A DNA stretch of 64,000 nucleotides from Scilla litardierei (taxonomy: Eukaryota; Streptophyta; Magnoliopsida; Asparagales; Asparagaceae). Every line of letters starts with the position of its first letter. Position 1 is the first letter of the stretch. A program made the translations under genes and the position numbers. The DNA is taken from NCBI GenBank assembly GCA_030789695.1, contig CM061142.1, positions 359,203,486 through 359,267,485 on the forward strand. The letters run 5' to 3'. Below are positions 45,057 through 56,395 of the stretch, in pieces. Below the pieces are notes generated by a model. It made no database searches, was not told the DNA's origin, and was given only the letters and a program-made list of their open reading frames with translations.

Positions 45057-46916
45057 CTACAAAAGAGGTGTCGTGTGTGACCTTGGAATCCAACAAGGTC
45101 CACTCACGTTAGTCATCAAAGATTTAGGAACCCATATTTGTTTGAACTTAATGTTTTTGTTCCTATATTTGCAATGATATGAAGTATGACCAACGCATCC
45201 ACATGTAAAGCACTTAGCATGAAAATTTCCAACCTTTGTTGATTCAATATGAACTTTTCTATATTTAGATTTTTCAACATTTTTAAGACCATATCCTAGT
45301 CCTCGCCTATTATTGCCATAAATTTGATTTCCAAGAATAATGTCCAAATTTTGTTTTCCAATGGAAAATCTCTTTAATGACAATTCTAGGGAGGTGACTT
45401 TGGATTTCAAGATATCATTTTCATTCACAAGCAAGGTGCATTTACTAATGAAAGCTCGCTTGTTTTCCTCTTCTTTCTTTTCAAAATCCCTCATTTTTCC
45501 TTTAAGTTCAAGATTTAGCATGTTAATCTTTTCAGAAAGCAGTTCATTTTCAGTTTCAAGCTTTATCTTATCTAGCTTATACATGCTAATATCCTTTAAT
45601 AAAGAGGGACATGAAAGACAATCAGTTTTTTCAGACAAGCTAGCTTTCTCTTTTTCTAACATAGTAATGGTAGATTTGCATGCAACAAGCTCTTGTTTAA
45701 TATTCTTCATTTCTATAGACATGTCATACTCAGTTTGTTGCATATCAAAATTATCATTCCTATAACATTCCACATCAGCTTCTAGCTCATCAATTCTATG
45801 TTGCATTCCTTTACAGATTTCTAAGAATTCAGCTTTAGTGTGAGATTCTACCTCATTGTGTTTGGCCATCAATGCCATGCAGGAGTGGGCTTCATGTTCC
45901 TCATCCTCCTCCTCAGCTTCGCTATCCATGTCCCACGTCAGCACTTTCGTTTTTCCTTTTGCAACTTGAGCTGTGTGTTGTTGTGGGCAATCTTTTATGT
46001 GGTGCCCTTTCTTCCTGCATTTAAAACATTCACTTCTATTAATAGCTTTCTGATCATAGGAATTTCTACCAAAATTAGAATTATTAGAACGAATGAACCT
46101 TTTTCCCATCTCAGCTCTTCCTTGATCAGTCTGAATGTATCTCCTGAAGTTTCTGACCATTAGGGCTTGCTCTTCATCAAGATCGTCATCGTTAGCTTGA
46201 AGAGCTAATGGTGTGGAAGCTTTGGTCTTCTCTTCAGGTTTCTCTCTGGCTTCTATACTCTGCAGCTCAAGCTCGTGTGACATTAGGTTTCCTATCAAGT
46301 CCTCCACTTTCATTATTGATAAGTCCTTAGCTTCTTGAATAACAGTGACTTTAGGCCTAAACGAGCTTGGTAGCGCCCTTAAGATCTTTCGTACCTGTTC
46401 ATGGCTAGAGTATGGCTTACCGAGGGAACTGGATTTGTAGACGATGTCTGTGAACCTCGCAAACATCTCTTTCACAGATTCTGTTGGTAGCATGTGGAAG
46501 CTCTCGTATTCTGTGCTCAACAATGCAAGTCTGGATTCCTTCACTTGCGATGTTCCCTCGTGTGTCACCTCCAGAGTATGCCAGATTTCCTGCGCAGTTA
46601 AACAATGTGAGATACGATTAAACTCAGATTTATCAAGAGAGCATATAAGCTCATTCATAGCTTTACCATTAAGAGTATAAAGTTTCTTATCAGCTAAATC
46701 CCACTTGTCTTTAGGCTTATTCATAACAGTGTCTTCAATTTTAATAGTGGGTAGACTATAACCATTTTCAACAATATCCCACACATCATAATCTACAGAC
46801 ACTAGATAGATTTTCATCCTAGCCTTCCAATATGCAAAGTCTACACCGTTAAACTTAGGTGGACGGGCTGTAGACTGGCCCTCAGCAAAAGCACAATCAG
46901 ATATATTCATGGTCAT
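45057..46916 (-). CDS. F gag polyprotein, intact 619 codons
   Basis: Starts at ATG 46914-46916 (MTMNISDCAFAEGQSTARPP), 32 bases after the PBS, and ends at 45057. Residues about 1-210 form a UBN2-type gag domain (PPKFNGVDFAYWKARMKIYL, LNGKAMNELICSLDKSEFN, IWHTLEVTHEGTSQVKESRL, FARFTDIVYKSSSLGK). A zinc knuckle CFKCRKKGHHIKDC (CX2CX4HX4C) lies at about residues 297-310. Then come an acidic linker, a long coiled coil (about 350-530) and a second Cys/His cluster (CFTCGCVGHTSYHC, about 574-587). WVPKSLMTNVSG follows, where autonomous relatives begin the pol linker, but here the ORF stops a few residues later. No stop or frameshift is seen. It should make the particle protein and bind RNA; assembly with a helper's Pol is inferred. 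Confidence 0.88.
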   Translation of the reverse strand: MTMNISDCAFAEGQSTARPPKFNGVDFAYWKARMKIYLVSVDYDVWDIVENGYSLPTIKIEDTVMNKPKDKWDLADKKLYTLNGKAMNELICSLDKSEFNRISHCLTAQEIWHTLEVTHEGTSQVKESRLALLSTEYESFHMLPTESVKEMFARFTDIVYKSSSLGKPYSSHEQVRKILRALPSSFRPKVTVIQEAKDLSIMKVEDLIGNLMSHELELQSIEAREKPEEKTKASTPLALQANDDDLDEEQALMVRNFRRYIQTDQGRAEMGKRFIRSNNSNFGRNSYDQKAINRSECFKCRKKGHHIKDCPQQHTAQVAKGKTKVLTWDMDSEAEEEDEEHEAHSCMALMAKHNEVESHTKAEFLEICKGMQHRIDELEADVECYRNDNFDMQQTEYDMSIEMKNIKQELVACKSTITMLEKEKASLSEKTDCLSCPSLLKDISMYKLDKIKLETENELLSEKINMLNLELKGKMRDFEKKEEENKRAFISKCTLLVNENDILKSKVTSLELSLKRFSIGKQNLDIILGNQIYGNNRRGLGYGLKNVEKSKYRKVHIESTKVGNFHAKCFTCGCVGHTSYHCKYRNKNIKFKQIWVPKSLMTNVSGPCWIPRSHTTPLL

Positions 46917-46947
46917 CTAAAAAATCTAGACTAGATCCTCTAAACTG

Positions 46948-46959
46948 GCTCTGATACCA
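46948..46959 (-). other. F primer binding site
   Basis: The minus strand reads TGGTATCAGAGC, an exact match to the iMet-type PBS of Sireviruses, two bases after the LTR end CAACA. Confidence 0.92.
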
Positions 46960-46961
46960 CT

Positions 46962-48896
46962 TGTTGGATCTGGATCGTAGCCTAGAGGGGGGGTGAATAG
47001 GCTAATAAAAATTCTCGTGTCCCACGCAGTTATAAGCACAGACAGGATAATAAAATAGCAATCACAGAGAACACACAGATATACCCTGGTTCGGTCGTCC
47101 CCACGACCTACTCCAGCCCCCGAAAGTAACTACTAGATAGATATGTAATCAAGTACAGCTACAATGAGTCAAGATCTCAAATCTACTCTCACCTAGCTCG
47201 TACGCACACCACGTGCTCTACACTATCAATCTAGTCAGATGCTCTCCCTCCGTGACGACTCCCAAGTCGTCAGGTCCCCAAAAGTAACACAAACAGGTAA
47301 TGTTTTCCCTACGAGGATCTAACACAACAACTACACAAAATAATGATAATAGAGTTTAGGAATCTCAGTTTGTGTAGAGGCGATGTCCTCGTCAATCAGC
47401 ACGGGTCAGATCTCATCTGACGTAGATGTAGTCTCTGATGTCCCCTCAATAGTTCGGCTCCCCTCTCGATAAAACTTGCGCCTTCCACCGAAATTGAAAG
47501 TTGCGGTATGCCTTAAAAAATCCTCCCTTTGAATTAAATCACGTGGCCAGCTCCACCAATTTCATGCATACCTGCAACAAAACAAAAACAAAGAAATGAT
47601 TAGTCTTTTAATTAAAAAAATGTAAGATTAATTACCTTTAGATTCCTCTTAATTCAATTAGCAGCATATGTCTTGGCTTCTAGAGGATTTCGGCAACAAT
47701 GTGCACACACAAAGATAAGACCCCTCACAATTGCTGCTCACGGCTATTGGTGATTAGTAAGACATGATGCAAGGCTCTCTTCTCAATATGAACCCCAAAA
47801 CAAATATAGCCTGGCAACACAAACTTTTAGGTTCTAGCACCTTACGCATGACCTGACCAAAGAAAAGGCATAGGGTTTTTAAAAATTGTAAAGAAAAGAG
47901 AATTGCATGGCCTTTGGAAACATCAGCTTGATCTCTAAACAACTTTCGATGCCCTCTTAAAAACATGCGGCTTGCCTGTGCCCTAAAAAAATTATTGTTT
48001 TTGAAAGAAAAAAAGAATTTGGCCTGGCATCAAAGAAGCACACACAAAAAAAATCGGCACCCACAAAAAAATAGCTTTTGCACAAAAATTCAACCAGGCT
48101 TTTGAGATTTTTATAAAACAAAACGTTAGCCTGTCACAAAAAAAGTAAAACTTGTGGCTCTGTGCTTTTTAATTTCGCAAAGGGGAGAAGAGATGATTCT
48201 TGATTCGTTGTGTGCTCCACTATCAAAAATTCGACAGTCCCTTTGAGAGATTCGTTGCTCCTCTAAAAATTGCAAACAAAAAAAAGGGCGGCTCTTCTTT
48301 TTTTTGATTATAAAGATGAAAACAAAAGCTCACAGCCTGTAAAATTTTTTCCAAAGGTGTTTAAGGCTATCCCCTAAAAAATGTAAACAAAGAATTTGGC
48401 ACAAGAAAGAAAACGAGAGGAACAAAGACACGCCTTCAAAAAAACTGTTTTGGAAAAACAAAAACCCCTCTTGAAAAACGTGGGATGCTCCTCTTACGGG
48501 GATTTGTGCGGCTCTGTGGGGTTTTTAAAGAGTTGGAGAAATAATTTTCGGCTGCCTCTGGGTTAAAAAAATTTTGTGCGGCTGTGCTAGGCTTGGCTCT
48601 TTGAAACCCTAGGCTCTTTGAGTAAATAAATGGCCGACCCCTTAAAACAAAACACCAAAAAAAATGTTGCACGTGAGGGTTTTTAGAAAACAAATCTGTG
48701 TGGCTTATGGTTAAATGAATTTGCGGTCATCTCTTAGGTGCGCAAAGTCTCCCCCTTTCTCCTTTACATATTGACCAAGTCTCCCCGTAAATTGATCACA
48801 AGTTCGCCATTCCTGAAACACTTAACACACACGTTAAAACATTCACACACGTTTGTTATCATCAAACACGAAGTTCACAGATTGTTGCTACCAACA
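46962..48896 (-). repeat. F right LTR (5' LTR in element orientation)
   Basis: Near-identical partner of 41745-43680; differences are mostly in homopolymer lengths. It has the same terminal bases. Confidence 0.92.
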
Positions 48897-48901
48897 TTTT
48901 C

Positions 48902-49740
48902 TAGATTTACTTGGGTTTCATTCTTAACTAATAAGAATGAAGCTCATGAAGAGTTTACCAAATTTACAAAGAAGATTCAGAATCTTTTAGGATCCACCAT
49001 TATCACTATTCGTAGTGATCATGGAGGAGAATTTGAGAATGAGTCTTTTACTAAGTTTTGTGATGACTCCGGGATAACTCATAACTTTTCCTTTCCTCAT
49101 GCACCTCCACAAAATGGTGTTGTAGAAAGAAAGAATAGGACTCTTATTGAGTGTGCTCGCACTATGCTCCATGATAGTCATTTAGGACTACAATTTTGGG
49201 CAGAAGCGGTGCACACGGCATGCTATGTGCTCAATAGGATCCTAGTGAGACCCCGAACAAACAAAACTTGTTTTGAGTTGTTTTATGATAAAAAGCCTCA
49301 AGTGAAATATTTTTGTGTCTTTGGTTCAAAATGTTTTACAAAGAACACCTTTAGTAATTTAGACAAATTTGAGCCAAGATCCGATGAAGGAATTTTTGTT
49401 GGATATTCCACACGTAGTAAAGCGTACCGGATATACAACAAAACTTCTTCAACGATTGAGGAATCACTTCACGTATCTTTTTATGAAGATTTTGACTTTC
49501 CTCATGTTGATGATGATAATGTAGAGATTCTTTGTGACTCTCTTAATAATGTTAAGATTAATGATAATATTGTTGAGACTAACCCTTCTAACGAAGTTGT
49601 TGAAGTTGTTCCTAGTGATCCAGGTTTACCTAAAGCTTATCCAACCGTTCGCAACCATCCCCATAACAAAATTATTGGAGATATTGGTGTGGGTGTTTGA
49701 ACGAGATCAAGAATTGAAGAATTCTCCCATTGCGCATTCG
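48902..49740 (+). pseudogene. B2 integrase, C-terminal part
   Basis: Resumes the frame cut by F: RFTWVSFLTNKNEAHEEF, the second catalytic Asp in IRSDHGGEFENESF, the catalytic Glu in NGVVERKNRTLIECARTML, AEAVHTACYVLNRILVRPRT and GIFVGYSTRSKAYRIYNK. A TGA near 49698-49700 replaces Arg in GVGV-stop-TRSRI. With F removed the core would be continuous; the catalytic residues are intact. Confidence 0.85.
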
Positions 49741-51283
49741 TATCTACCATTGAGCCAAAGAACATTCAAGAAGCTTATGAGGATATCTCTTGGATAGTGG
49801 CAATGGAAGAAGAACTAGCGCAATTCGAGAGAAATGAAGTTTGGGAACTTGTACCTCTTCCAAGTGGTCACCAAGCTATTGGGACCAAATGGATCTTCAA
49901 GAACAAGACGGATGAAAACGAGGTAATCACATGGAAAAAAACAAGGTTAGTAGCTCAAGGCTACCAGCAAGAGGAAGGTATTGATTTTGAAGAATCCTTT
50001 GCCCCCGTAGCTAGATTAGAAGCTATTAGGTTGCTTTTATCTTTTGCATCCCATAAGAATTTTAAATTATTTCAAATGGATGTTAAAAGTGCATTTTTAA
50101 ATGGATTTGTAAATGAAGAAGTCTATGTTTCTCAACCTCCCGGTTTTATTCATGAGAAATTTCCAAACCATGTTTTCAAACTTAAGAAAGCGTTGTATGG
50201 ATTGAGACAAGCTCCTAGAGCTTGGTATGATCGCCTTAAGACCTTTCTTTTGAATTTAGGTTTTAAAATGGGAGAAGTTGATTCTACACTCTTCATTAAA
50301 GATTATGAAAATGACATTCTTTTGATTCAAGTTTATGTAGATGATATTATTTTCGGTTCTACTAACTTTAATCTTTGTCAAGAATTTTCCAAGTCGATGA
50401 AGGATGAGTTTGAGATGAGCCACATGGGAGAGCTCACCTAATTTCTTGGATTACAAATTCGACAAATGGAGAATGACACTTTCATACATCAGACAAAGTA
50501 CACATGGGAGCTTATTAAGCGATTCGGGATGGAATCGTCTTCAAGCAAAAGAACTCCCATGAGTACTACTACTCATCTACACAAAGATGAAAGCGGAAAA
50601 GATGTAGACGTTCGTCTATATCGAGGTATGATCGATAGCTTACTTTACTTAACCGCTAGTAGGCCCGATATCATGTTTTCCGTATGTATATGTGCTAGAT
50701 ATCAAGCAAGACCTAAGGAGTCACACTTGATTGCGGTTAAATGAATATTTCTTTATCTCAATCAATCCCTAGATTATGGGTTACTTTACCCTAAGTCTAG
50801 CAATATGAGTTAATCTCATATAGTGATGCCAACTTTACCGGATGCATGTCCGACAGGAAAAGTACTAGTGGCACATGCCATTTCTTAGGAAATTCCTTAG
50901 TTTCTTGGTTCTCTAAGAAACAGAATTCGGTGTCATTGTCCACGACTGAAGCGGAATATATTGCTGCAGGTCTTGCATGTGCACAAGTTCTTTGGATGAG
51001 ACACACTCTTAGTGACTATGGTGTCAATTGTGATACTTGCCCTATCATGGTTGATAACCAAAGTGCTATTTGTCTTTCCAAGAATCCGGTACACCACTCC
51101 CGTACCAAACACATAGACGTGAGACACCATTTTATAAATGATCATGTAGCTAAGAAGGACATCATATTAGAGTACATTGAAACCCAAAAACAAATTGCCG
51201 ATATCTTCACTAAACCTCTTAAAGAAGATTCATTTGTGAGGTTGCGTGGAGAATTGGGAATTATGGGTGAATCTGAAATCTAG
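49740..51283 (+). pseudogene. B2 reverse transcriptase and RNase H, lightly broken
   Basis: [96 protein letters not shown] and the catalytic [11 protein letters not shown] near 50335-50367. A TAA at 50439-50441 replaces Tyr in ELT-stop-FLGLQIR, and another TGA follows HLIAVK at 50742. A frameshift lies near 50775. RNase H: TSGTCHFLGNSLVSWFSKKQ, TTEAEYIAAGLACAQVLWMR, MVDNQSAICLSKNP and HHFINDHVAKKDIILEYIE, ending QIADIFTKPLKED and a stop at 51281-51283. Confidence 0.87.
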
Positions 51284-51540
51284 AAGCCCAATTTTCATGC
51301 TATAACTCCTTATTGAGCTCATATCTCTTTTGATTGTCTTTCTTCATGTGCTGTATTGTTTTATGAGATTAAGAAAGGCAATTGTGACTTATTTGATTTC
51401 ATGAGTTTTCAAAGTTGATTGGAGTAATTTGTATTTCAATGGATTTATTGTTTTCATAATGATTTTAAGATGTATTTGTGATTAGAGTATAGGTCCTAGG
51501 GTGAGTGTTCTTATTCTCTGGAATTCTATCTCACTGTGCA
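51284..51540 (+). other. Spacer between B2 pol and the internal array
   Basis: T-rich noncoding DNA after the pol stop. Most of it is deleted in B1. Nothing recognisable is seen. Confidence 0.5.
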
Positions 51541-51992
51541 TTTTTGGACCAGGACAGATGACTGTTTTTCTTTTGACAGTCGACTTCCCTGCTCTATATC
51601 CTCTATATGAAAATTGATATCTTTCGCACAGCCGACTGATGACTGTTTTACAGTCGACTGTTAGCTTAACAGGCGACTGCAATTTAGTTATCTGGCGACT
51701 ATACTCTCTGTCGAATTTTTACAGTGTTCTCTGTTATTCTTGTGATCTGTATTAATTCTCGGCCAGCCGACTGTTGAGTATATGTCAGTCGACTATCCAG
51801 TGGACAGGCGACTGCATTATACTTGCCAGTCGACTTCCCATCTTTCTGAGCTTTAATTTTATCACTTCATACAGTCGACTGACTTTTGTTCTCTAGTCGA
51901 CTGTCTCCTGCTGTGTCGGTACATGTGATTTGATCCGAGCCATCGATTCCTTGATCCAACGGCTCAGATTGATTTCCCCTATTTTATATATA
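51541..51992 (+). promoter_or_regulatory. B2 internal CAGTCGACTG array and TATA box before the env-like ORF
   Basis: CAGTCGACTG, AGTCGACT and GGCGACTG motifs at 51555-51905, then about 80 bases without motifs and a TATA box TATATATA at 51985-51992. A CT-rich leader runs to ATG 52255. The LTR of the same element has the same order with a similar gap (last motif about 37850, TATA at 37935). A second, internal promoter for the env-like ORF is inferred. Confidence 0.5.
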
Positions 51993-52254
51993 GTCGACAC
52001 AATCACTCCCCACGTCGATTTTCTCTCTCCTCCGCTTCAACCATTCAACTTCCCGCTCGTTTCTCTCTACAAAAACGATCGTTTTCGCTTCTTCAACCGT
52101 CGATCTTCTCCTAATCGTCGTTGTCGATCGTGTTCTACCGTTGTCTTTGATCTTCTTCTCCGCGATCGTCTGTATTCCCTCGGTTGGTTTGCTTTCTCTC
52201 TCTTGATCTTCGTTGTTTCCTTTTGTTACCTTAGTTTCTCCTTCTCTTGTTTCC

Positions 52255-53696
52255 ATGGATCCTAAATCTAAGGGAAAAGAGAAGATCGCTTCTAAAAAAC
52301 CTAGGGCTCCTAAGAAACTCATTGCCAAGAGAAAGAAACACTATAAAGCTCGAACCAAGCATGCCCTGTCACCCGTGCATTCATCTTCACCGGGTTACTC
52401 ACCTTCTTCTTCGTCTAGCGATGCTCAGCCCTTGATTCATCGTCAGCGCAAGCCTACTGGTGTTCACATCAGTGAGCCTGCTGCTGAGATCCCTCATGTG
52501 TCTCCTTCTGTATCCAGTTAGTCTGAAGAGACTCCTGCTGTACCCCCCTCTGATCCCTTGGTTCCCGTATGCCGAGACGATCTTTGTCTGGCAAAGTTTC
52601 ACTCTCTCTTACGGATCAACCTACTTAGGGAGTGGTACATTGCTTTCCCCGCATTCACTGCTGAGAGACTCTCTGACATTCTTTCCGCTACTCACCTAGC
52701 CGATCTTTTTCGCTTCTCTCAGAGCGAGTCCCCCAGAGCCTGCCCATTTCTGGTGAAGCTCTTCTATGCGAACCGCGTTCCCGGTGAGTATTCGACTACC
52801 GGCATCCTTGATACTGTCGTCCATGGCACCCACATTCAGATCACTCCCTCTCTCTTAGGGGCTATTCTTAGGATTCCTTCTGTCGGTTCCCTCCCCACTG
52901 ATATCAGCTTTTTCGAGATTGACGATCTTGACCAGTCTGTTCTCCGGGATATGTTTCGAGAGGTACCTTTAGCTCTTGATTCAGGTGTCAGATCATCCAT
53001 GTTCTCTGCACGGGGCTGGGCTGTTCACCTAGTGGTGAAGTCTAACATTCTGCCGAGATATGGATCGTCTGACCAGCCGTCTCAGGATATACTAAAGTGT
53101 ATGTATGCTATTTTCTCTGGCATGCCCGTGAACTGGGCCGGTGTCCTCCTTGACAGGATGGACATGGTTGAGTTCACGTCCTCCTCGTCTCACATTCCAT
53201 TTGGTGGTCTTTTGACTCGTGTCTTCCGTCACTTTGGTATTGACTTGACTCGTTACGAGCCCATGCCCTTTGGCCCTCTCCTCGACGCTTCTGCGAAGTC
53301 GAAGTCCTCTTCTGCTCTGCAGACTGCCTCGAAGAAGAGGAAGACTACTTCAGCTCCATCCTCATCCACTGTGCCACCTGCTGATTTGCCTTCATCATCA
53401 TTTGCTCCACCATCACAGGATACTCTTTTGGCGATGGTCTCTGGTATCTACAGGCTGCTGTCTCTCTCTCTCTCCTCCATCAGGGAATTCCCTTCCCTGA
53501 GGATTTGAGACAGTATTTTCCTCAGCCTCATGTGCCTCCTCAGCCTTTTGGAGTCGTTGAGCCTTTTGGTGTTGCTTCTACACAGGATGCTTCTTCTTCT
53601 TCTTCTGTTGCTCCTTCTGACCCTCCTCCAGAGGACACTCCTGCTACTTCAGAGCCTGCTTCCTCGTCCGCAGTCCCTGGAGACGCTCACCCTTAG
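52255..53696 (+). pseudogene. B2 env-like ORF, nearly intact
   Basis: ATG 52255 opens MDPKSKGKEKIASKKPRAPK (basic, nuclear-signal-like). A TAG at 52519-52521 breaks the linker. The globular part has CLAKFHSLLRINLLREWYIA, FTAERLSDILSATHLADLF, CPFLVKLFYANRVPGEY, GTHIQITPSLLGAILRIPS, MYAIFSGMPVNWAGVLLDR and FRHFGIDLTRYEPMPFGPL. A frameshift near 53480 separates the Ser/Pro-rich tail, which ends at 53696. No signal peptide, transmembrane segment or fusion peptide is visible, so a membrane glycoprotein role is not supported by the sequence. It resembles the plant transposon-protein domain found after pol in Athila and some Sireviruses. Confidence 0.75.
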
Positions 53697-54580
53697 ATCG
53701 ATGTTTTTGAGTGATGTTATTTTGAGTGATGATATATGTTTTGTCTGTGTATGATGGATGATGTTGTCTGTGACACTTTTATATATGTATGATGATATAC
53801 TTTGATGTCGTCATGATGATGTATTTTTTTGTTGATCATGATGTATTTTTTGGGGGATGGCCATGTTGATGACCATCCGTTGATGTACTCAGCTGCTTTA
53901 TATCTATATATATGATGTTGCATCCCTCTCTTATGTCATACTATGCTATATTGATTAACTTCTGTGTGATGTATGATATATTGTCTCTATGTATGATTCA
54001 CTCTTCTTGATATGCTTTTGAGACAATATATGGATTTGATATTGGTTAATTTATGCTCTTTCGTTGATGTGATGAATTTGTGAAAATTATTTTTATTTCG
54101 AATATCTAAAATGTTGATATTGGATTTCAATTCCATTACTCACATGTGTATATGATGAGATTTTATGAGTTTTTGATTCGATATATCTTTATACTCCTTG
54201 ATTGTTGTTAGTTCGTATTTTAGCACTATTATTGTTGTTGTTATTTACTCCCACCTTTTTGGGTAATGCCATAGGGGAGAGAAAAATAAACATACAAGAT
54301 TCATAATGGATGTGCTAAGTATGTTCTAATGCTTGAATCTAAGATTTTCGTTGCCTTAGATTCAGGGGGAGTAAGATTACAATGAATAGGGATTTCATTT
54401 CCTAGATTTCTTGAATTAAATTCATTCATATCTCACTCATTTGCTTCAATTGTTATGTAGATGCTCTAATATTTGTTGACTAACTTGATTGGCATCTATG
54501 TAGGGGGAGTAAGTTTTCATTACGCACAATTATTTATCTTTTTGTTTATGTTTGTTTGTCATCATCAAAAAGGGGGAGAA
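53697..54580 (+). other. B2 3' untranslated region with multiple polypurine tracts
   Basis: TGATGATG-rich, T-rich noncoding DNA with spaced purine tracts: CATAGGGGAGAGAA near 54270, TCAGGGGGAGTAAG near 54362, TAGGGGGAGTAAG near 54502 and AAAAAGGGGGAGAA at 54567-54580 before the LTR. It matches 33138-34023 in B1. Confidence 0.8.
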
Positions 54581-56395
54581 TGTTGAGTATTGGACTTATC
54601 CCTACTTGGTGTTAATGATGAGCAAACATAAATACTTGTGACTAATCCCATATTTTGCAGTTAATCCATTGCCTAAGCTTACTATGAAGATCAACTAGCA
54701 ATGGATGACTCACAAACGTGATTGAAGGCAAATGATATGAATTGGATGATCGTAGATTGATGATTGAAGCTCCGTAAATATTTCAAGCTCATACGATGGA
54801 AAGAAGAGATTATTCGTCAATGTAATTTTTCTGTTATCTCTTCTAGTATGTAGCTTAGAAGTAGAACTTTGATGGAGCACTCACACACATCTACTTTCGG
54901 TCATATGACATCTCTAGACCTTTGTCCTTTGATCTCAATTCAATTCGATTTTGTTTGTGCTAGGATTGTTCATAACAGCCGACTGCTGAACAGTTTATAG
55001 TCGCCTGTCTCAAAAACAGTCGACTGTGTTTTGTTCTACAGTCGTCTGTTATGCACAGACTATTACAATGCAGTTTTGGGCCTTCTCTGATTATTTTGCA
55101 CAGGCTACTGTAGAACGATTCACAGGCGCATGTCCTTGTGACAGTCGACTGTGTGTTGTACATCAGTCGCCTGTCTCTCCTTGCCCAAACTATGTTTTGA
55201 TCTCACTTCTACGGCCAGTCGACTTATGCTGTATATACAATTGACTGTCTATTAGATCAGTCGACTGTCTATGCTGCAACAGTCGCCTGTCTGTAAATCA
55301 ATTCTTTGATTCAGCTCTCTGGAAATTTATCATGTTTGTGACAGTCGTCTGTTTAAGGTTATACAGTCGCCTGTTCTGATTAACAGTCGACTGTGTTCCT
55401 TACATCAGTCGTCTGTCATGTATCTTGTGAGATTTCCAGTATTTGTCTAACTTACTCATCTCTCGACCAGTCGCCTGTCGAAGAATGTACAGTCACCTGC
55501 TGGTTTAACAGACGACTGTCTTTGTTTCATCAGTCGACTGTCCATGTGGTAAGTTACCGTTATGAATTCTCACCTACCCTTGCTGACTGTGCAACAGTCG
55601 ACTGTGGATTGTTTAACAGTCGACTGTCGCGAGTTCAGATTATATTTGTTGAGATTTTTCTCACAGATTTCGATTGGGTTTTTGCCTAAACTGTTTTGTG
55701 GATTTGAGAAAGCTATTAATAGAGCTCTACTGTTTCATTGGAAGGTTACTCATTCATTGCAAAATCCTTCAAGCTTTCATTTCCAAAGATCAAAGCTTAC
55801 AAATCCAATGCCCTAAGTATTTCCAAATCTTGTTCTCTTGCTCTCCAACCTAGAATCAAAGATTGATCTTCTAGGCAATTGGTGCAGTCAAGAGAAAGGG
55901 CTTTTCTCCTCTCTTCCAAGAGAGTTCTTCAACACACATCACACTTCTTCTTCAAGTTCTACTTCAAGGCATAGGTGATTGTAAGTGTTGCTTTCAGATT
56001 TCATAACTTCTTTATTTCAATTGTGCTCTCGGTTGTGAGAGTGGTTTTTACTTGTCCCTGGTTGTGGGAGTCAAGGACATCGATTGTATTCGATTGCACT
56101 TGTAGGGTTGCTACAAGTGGGTTTTAAGGAAACCTCAAGTTAGGGTTCTAACTTGAGTATCCGGTGGTATCCGGGTGGTAGGGACGTAGGATTACCGGGA
56201 ACAAGTCGGGAGTTGACTTGGGTAATCCGAACCCTTGAAACATATCTGCGTTTGCGTGTGTTTCTCTTTGGGTTGTTTTTCTATTCCGCACTAATTGTTG
56301 GATTGCATTTTATTTGGCGTAAATTCCTTTTAAATTTGCATAAACACTATTCAACCCCCCCTTCTAGTGTTTTCCCCATAGACAGGGTCCTTACA
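54581..56395 (+). repeat. B2 3' LTR
   Basis: Runs TGTTGAGTATTGG to GGGTCCTTACA, 1815 bp, highly similar to 36802-38617 with scattered substitutions. It is the only intact right end of a B 3' LTR in the window and defines what B0 and B1 have lost. Confidence 0.9.

Larger units (their letters stand above)
41745..48896 (-). mobile_element. F: complete gag-only Copia element (TR-GAG type)
   Basis: Two near-identical LTRs (41745-43680, 1936 bp; 46962-48896, 1935 bp), an exact 5-bp target duplication TTTTC (41740-41744, 48897-48901), iMet-type PBS, polypurine tract and one intact gag ORF. The internal region is only 3281 bp and has no protease, integrase, RT or RNase H motif. Near-identity of the LTRs and the intact ORF indicate a recent insertion. 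Elements of this kind are described in plants as terminal-repeat retrotransposons with GAG; F must rely on enzymes from another element. Confidence 0.92.
36802..56395 (+). mobile_element. B2: complete Sirevirus with env-like ORF, carrying F
   Basis: LTRs of 1816 and 1815 bp (36802-38617, 54581-56395) flank PBS, gag, PR, INT, RT, RH, env-like ORF and multiple polypurine tracts. The flanks read GAGGA (36797-36801) and AAGGA (56396-56400), a target duplication with one mismatch. Joining the flanks restores the 105-bp tandem repeat, which confirms the boundaries. F is nested in the integrase core. The coding regions hold several stops, but all domains are recognisable. Confidence 0.9.
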
